DNA of 8,710 bases from Pseudobutyrivibrio sp. UBA1225 (GTDB taxonomy: Bacteria; Bacillota; Clostridia; Lachnospirales; Lachnospiraceae), in contig DBWZ01000020.1 of assembly GCA_002309345.1 (NCBI GenBank), positions 1,802-10,511 on the forward strand, written 5' to 3'. Below the pieces are notes generated by a model. The model saw only the letters and a list, made by a program, of their open reading frames with translations, did not search any database and had not been told where the DNA came from. The translations under genes were made by a program, and so were the position numbers. Positions 5,545 to 8,710 of this stretch are shown here, piece by piece; position 1 is the stretch's first letter, and every line of letters begins with the position of its first letter.

Positions 5545-5609
5545 AATAAAATGAAAACCATGTGGTAAAACGGTAAAACGGTAAGAATCATTGGAAGGAG
5601 CATTTTAAT

Positions 5610-8600
5610 GTGGATTTTTGTGAAATAAAAGTTAAAACATTAAAAAACGGTACTCTTGAAGTATACCCTGCATTTAAAGTCATGAAGTCGAAGGACCTTA
5701 TAGTTAAAGGTGGACGATTCTATGGAATATGGAATGAAGAAACTGGACTATGGTCAACTGATATTTTAGATGTCCAAAGACTAATTGATAAAGAGATATA
5801 CCGTAAAAGAGACGAAATGGGAACCGATGTTCCGGTGTTTATTAAAACTATGGGAGAATTTGAGTCACTTAAATGGACAGAGTTTTGTACATATTTAACT
5901 AAGATGCCGGATTCAGAAGGTTCATTAAATCAGAAGATTGTATTTGCAGATACACCAGTAAGAAAAGAAGATTATGCAAGTGTGCGTTTAAACTACTGTT
6001 GTAAAGAAGGACCAATTGATAATTATTTAGAGTTGGTCTCAATATTGTACGACGATGAAGAACGACAGAAGTTTGAATGGGCTATTGGTAGTATTCTTGC
6101 TGGAGATAGTGTTGATATTCAAAAGTTTGAGGTATTCTTTGGTCCACCTGGTTGTGGTAAAGGTACTATACTTAAAATCATTGATACTTTGTTTAAGGAC
6201 TATATCGCTTATATGGATATTGGTGCACTTGCAAGTAAGAGTGATTTGTTTAGTACAGAGCAATTTGCTAAAGGCCCATTAGTTGCAATTCAGACTGATG
6301 GAGATTTAAGTAGGATTGAAGACAACACTAAGATTAACGCAATCACATCTCATGAAGTAATAACAATTAATGAGAAACATAAGAATAAGTATACATTAAA
6401 ATGCAATGCATTCTTATTCATGGCTACAAACAAACCTGTAATGATAACTGATGCATTCAGTGGTATAACCAGAAGATTGATTGATATTCGTCCAACAGGT
6501 AATAAAGTTCCTGCAAAGAAGTATCATGATTTGATGGATGCTATTCAGTTTGAGATAGGAGCAATTGCCTATCATTGTCTTGATGTTTACAAAACACTCG
6601 GCAAGTATTATTATGAGGAATACGTTCCTATTGATATGATGTTCCGTACAGACTATTTCTTTAACTTTGTTGAAGATAATTTTAATCTGTTTAGCAAAGA
6701 GGCTTTTGTTACATTAAAGCAAGCTTATGAGCTATATATACAATTTTGTGAAGAATCATCATTAAAAACAAGAATGCCGAAGTTTAAGTTTAGAGATGAA
6801 CTTAAGAATTATTTTGAAGAGTATAAAGATCAAGTTATTCTCGGAACAGAACATTACAGGAATTGTTATTTTGGTTTTAAAATTAATAAATTTAGGATGG
6901 CTGCTCAAGTAGCAGATAGAATAGAGGAAGAAAAAAATAAGGCACTGATATTTGACAAAACAGAATCACTATTTGACAAGGAGTTTGCAGATTGTCCTGC
7001 ACAGTATGCTGTAAATAGAAATGGACAAAAAGAAGTTCCTAACTATAAATGGGAAAATGTAACAACATCGTTAAAAGATATTGATACAAGTAAAGTCCAT
7101 TATGTTAAAGTTCCTAAAGATATTATCTTTATTGATTTTGATTTGAAAGATGAAAAAGGCAATAAAGATAGAAAAAGGAATTTAGAAGCAGCTGCAAAGT
7201 TCCCTCCAACTTACGGAGAGTATTCTAAAGGTGGAGAAGGAGTTCATCTTGTTTATAGATATTCTGGCGATGTATCAAAACTGAGTATGTTATATTCTGA
7301 AGGAATTGAAATTAAAGTATGTAATGGCGATGCTTCTATGAGAAGACGACTATCATATTGCAATAATATTCCAATCAGAACAATTAACTCTGGTCTTCCT
7401 CTAAAAGAGGAGAAGAAATCTATGATGACTGATAAAGCTATCAAGACAGAGATTAATCTCAGAAAGATGATACAAAGGTGTCTAAAGAAAGAATTTGGAA
7501 GCACAACACAAAACATTAATTTCATTTATGATATTCTTCAGGAATGCTATGACTCTGGTATGAGTTATGATGTGTCCGATTTGTATTATGATATTTACAA
7601 CTTTGCAATTAATAGTACTAATCAATCGTATAATTGTTGTAAAAAAGTAGATGAAATGAAATTTAAGTCGGAAGAACAAGAAGTAAAACAATTAGATACT
7701 CCTATATGTTTCTTCGACGTGGAAGTCTTTCCGAATTTATTTGTAGTAGTTTATAAAGAGCTTGGTAAAAAGAAGATAACTTTGATTAATCCTACACCAC
7801 TTGATATTCAAAACATGTTAACTTATAACTTAGTTGGATATAATTGTAGGCGTTATGATAATCACATTGTGTATGCAGCATTGCTTGGATATTCTACTGA
7901 GGAATTGTTCCAGTTATCTCAACAAATAATTAATGCAGCTAAAGGAAGTAAAAATAATGCGTTCTTTGGTGAAGCATATAATTTGAGTTATACTGATATT
8001 TATGACTACTGCTCGACAAAGCAATCACTTAAGAAGTGGGAGATTGACTTAGGTATACACCATCAAGAATTAGGATTGCCTTGGGATAAACCAGTTCCTG
8101 AAGAGCTGTGGCTTAAGGTTGCCGAATATTGTGGTAATGATGTAGATGCAACAGAAGCAGTTTGGAATGCTACACAAGGTGACTTCGTTGCTAGACAAAT
8201 CCTTGCTGATATTGCTGGAATGACTGTTAATGACACAACTAACAGTTTAACAACAAGAATAATCTTTGGCAAGGAAAAGAACCCTCAAAGTCAGTTCTTC
8301 TATAGAAATCTTGCAGAAAATGGTGGAGATGGATATTTCTGCTATAGAGATTTTCTTGCAGGAAAGGATTGTAGAGGTAAAAAGCCATACTTCCCTGGAT
8401 ATGTGTTTGATCATGGTAAGTCAACTTATCGTGGTGAAGAGATTGGAGAAGGCGGAAGAGTATATGCAGAACCTGGTATGTATTGGAATGTTCCAGTATT
8501 GGACGTTGCTTCAATGCATCCTAGTTCAATAGAAGATGAAATGCTCTTTGGTAAGTATACAGAAAACTTTATTGCATTAAAACAAACAAGAGTTGATATT

Positions 8601-8710
8601 AAGCATGGTGACTTTGATAAAGCAAAGAAGTTGTTTGATGGTAAACTTGAGAAATGGTTGACTAATAAAGAGATGGCAAAAGCATTGTCTCAGGCATTGA
8701 AGATTGCTAT
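5610..8710 (+). CDS. multidomain replicase: SF3 helicase, AEP primase, DEDDy exonuclease, family-B-like DNA polymerase (3' end cut by window)
   Basis: One frame stays open from GTG 5610 to the window edge (1033 codons and counting). AAGGAG (5595-5600) is nine bases before the GTG. An ATG two bases earlier ends after six codons, so GTG is the start. Domains in order: an N-terminal region (1-170) typical of phage helicase-primases; an SF3 helicase with P-loop GPPGCGKGT (178-186), an acidic Walker B-type motif TDGDLSRIED (D230, D232), motif C ATNKP (N274) and an arginine pair at 288-289; a primase domain with DFD (509, 511), a GGEGVH motif (H546) and E567; an exonuclease with FDVE (D703, E705), NCRRYD (N745, D750) and YCGND (Y840, D844), i.e. 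DEDDy; and polymerase motif A DVASMHPSS (D965). The last residues, ALKIAI, look like the start of motif B (K...NSxYG). It should unwind, prime and copy the phage genome, probably from the adjacent repeats. Catalytic assignments are by motif only. Confidence 0.92.
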   Translation, partial: MDFCEIKVKTLKNGTLEVYPAFKVMKSKDLIVKGGRFYGIWNEETGLWSTDILDVQRLIDKEIYRKRDEMGTDVPVFIKTMGEFESLKWTEFCTYLTKMPDSEGSLNQKIVFADTPVRKEDYASVRLNYCCKEGPIDNYLELVSILYDDEERQKFEWAIGSILAGDSVDIQKFEVFFGPPGCGKGTILKIIDTLFKDYIAYMDIGALASKSDLFSTEQFAKGPLVAIQTDGDLSRIEDNTKINAITSHEVITINEKHKNKYTLKCNAFLFMATNKPVMITDAFSGITRRLIDIRPTGNKVPAKKYHDLMDAIQFEIGAIAYHCLDVYKTLGKYYYEEYVPIDMMFRTDYFFNFVEDNFNLFSKEAFVTLKQAYELYIQFCEESSLKTRMPKFKFRDELKNYFEEYKDQVILGTEHYRNCYFGFKINKFRMAAQVADRIEEEKNKALIFDKTESLFDKEFADCPAQYAVNRNGQKEVPNYKWENVTTSLKDIDTSKVHYVKVPKDIIFIDFDLKDEKGNKDRKRNLEAAAKFPPTYGEYSKGGEGVHLVYRYSGDVSKLSMLYSEGIEIKVCNGDASMRRRLSYCNNIPIRTINSGLPLKEEKKSMMTDKAIKTEINLRKMIQRCLKKEFGSTTQNINFIYDILQECYDSGMSYDVSDLYYDIYNFAINSTNQSYNCCKKVDEMKFKSEEQEVKQLDTPICFFDVEVFPNLFVVVYKELGKKKITLINPTPLDIQNMLTYNLVGYNCRRYDNHIVYAALLGYSTEELFQLSQQIINAAKGSKNNAFFGEAYNLSYTDIYDYCSTKQSLKKWEIDLGIHHQELGLPWDKPVPEELWLKVAEYCGNDVDATEAVWNATQGDFVARQILADIAGMTVNDTTNSLTTRIIFGKEKNPQSQFFYRNLAENGGDGYFCYRDFLAGKDCRGKKPYFPGYVFDHGKSTYRGEEIGEGGRVYAEPGMYWNVPVLDVASMHPSSIEDEMLFGKYTENFIALKQTRVDIKHGDFDKAKKLFDGKLEKWLTNKEMAKALSQALKIA

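Larger units (their letters stand above)
5391..5584. repeat. iteron-like repeats and A+T-rich stretch: candidate replication origin
   Basis: The gap before the replicase gene carries repeats of GTGGTAAAA or its complement TTTTACCAC. Copies are at 5398-5406 (complement), 5407-5415 (degenerate, TTTTCACCG), 5428-5436 (direct), 5487-5495 and 5496-5503 (complement), and 5562-5570, 5571-5578 and 5579-5584 (direct, the last two starting CGGTAA). TGGTAA at 5391-5396 pairs with TTACCA at 5400-5405 as a 15-base palindrome. Between the inner clusters, 5504-5560 is almost entirely A and T. Repeated protein-binding sites around an easily melted stretch, directly upstream of a helicase-primase-polymerase gene, is the standard layout of an iteron origin. 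An operator for autoregulation is an alternative or additional role. The repeats are seen directly; the origin function is inferred. Confidence 0.6.

Noticed and set aside
5391..5584. CRISPR array
   Set aside because: The repeats are only 8-9 bases, occur in both orientations and have irregular or no spacers; this fits protein-binding iterons.
6055..6282. Hydrophobic reading frame overlapping the helicase domain
   Set aside because: It lies out of frame over the conserved P-loop region, has no ribosome binding site, and its hydrophobicity is a by-product of frame-shifted helicase codons.
8266..8532. Forward frame inside the polymerase region
   Set aside because: Out of frame within the replicase, with no initiation signal; a shadow of conserved coding sequence.
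5610..8710. Frameshift, pseudogene or intein in the replicase
   Set aside because: Every codon from 5610 to 8708 was read through and no stop occurs. The domains follow one another with ordinary linkers, and no intein splice-junction pattern was seen.

Overview
The window looks like part of a tailed-phage (or prophage) genome from a low-GC Gram-positive host, probably a gut Clostridia-type bacterium. This rests on all genes lying on one strand, AAAGGAG-type ribosome binding sites, short overlaps between genes, a phage-type replication protein, and several small proteins of families I know only from phage genomes. No portal, terminase, capsid, integrase, tRNA or rRNA gene is visible, so the phage assignment is inferred from gene families.

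Bases 1-5385 hold about nine compact genes plus the tail of another. Most encode small proteins with one or two membrane helices. Two adjacent-gene pairs (217-522 with 515-1318, and 1820-2185 with 2178-2885) each overlap by the same 8 bases, ATGGCTGA, and their first genes share an identical 15-base leader. The gene at 3002-3991 is a DUF6353-type protein with two membrane hairpin segments and a soluble C-terminal domain. 515-1318 looks like a shorter relative, and 2178-2885 carries a C-terminal domain with the same Tyr-Gly-Trp signature. Two near-identical promoter-like elements (TTCGCA, 14 bases, TATAAT) precede the genes at 217 and 1382. The gene at 1382-1735 is a self-contained transcription unit with its own promoter-like element, strong ribosome binding site and a clear intrinsic terminator at 1742-1779. 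3997-4815 and 4825-5385 encode further phage proteins of unknown function.

Bases 5386-5609 are non-coding and unusual: eight or nine copies of a GTGGTAAAA-type repeat in both orientations flank an almost pure A+T stretch with its own palindrome. This looks like an iteron-type replication origin and/or an operator for the gene that follows.

From 5610 (a GTG start) to the end of the window one uninterrupted reading frame of more than 1033 codons encodes a single-chain replicase. In order it has a superfamily 3 helicase, an archaeo-eukaryotic-type primase domain, a DEDDy 3'-5' proofreading exonuclease and the beginning of a family-B-like DNA polymerase. The window ends just before the expected polymerase motif B. 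The layout suggests a phage that copies its DNA from the adjacent iteron region with a self-encoded helicase-primase-polymerase. The upstream membrane proteins form a separate module of unknown purpose; a membrane-anchored complex is one possibility.
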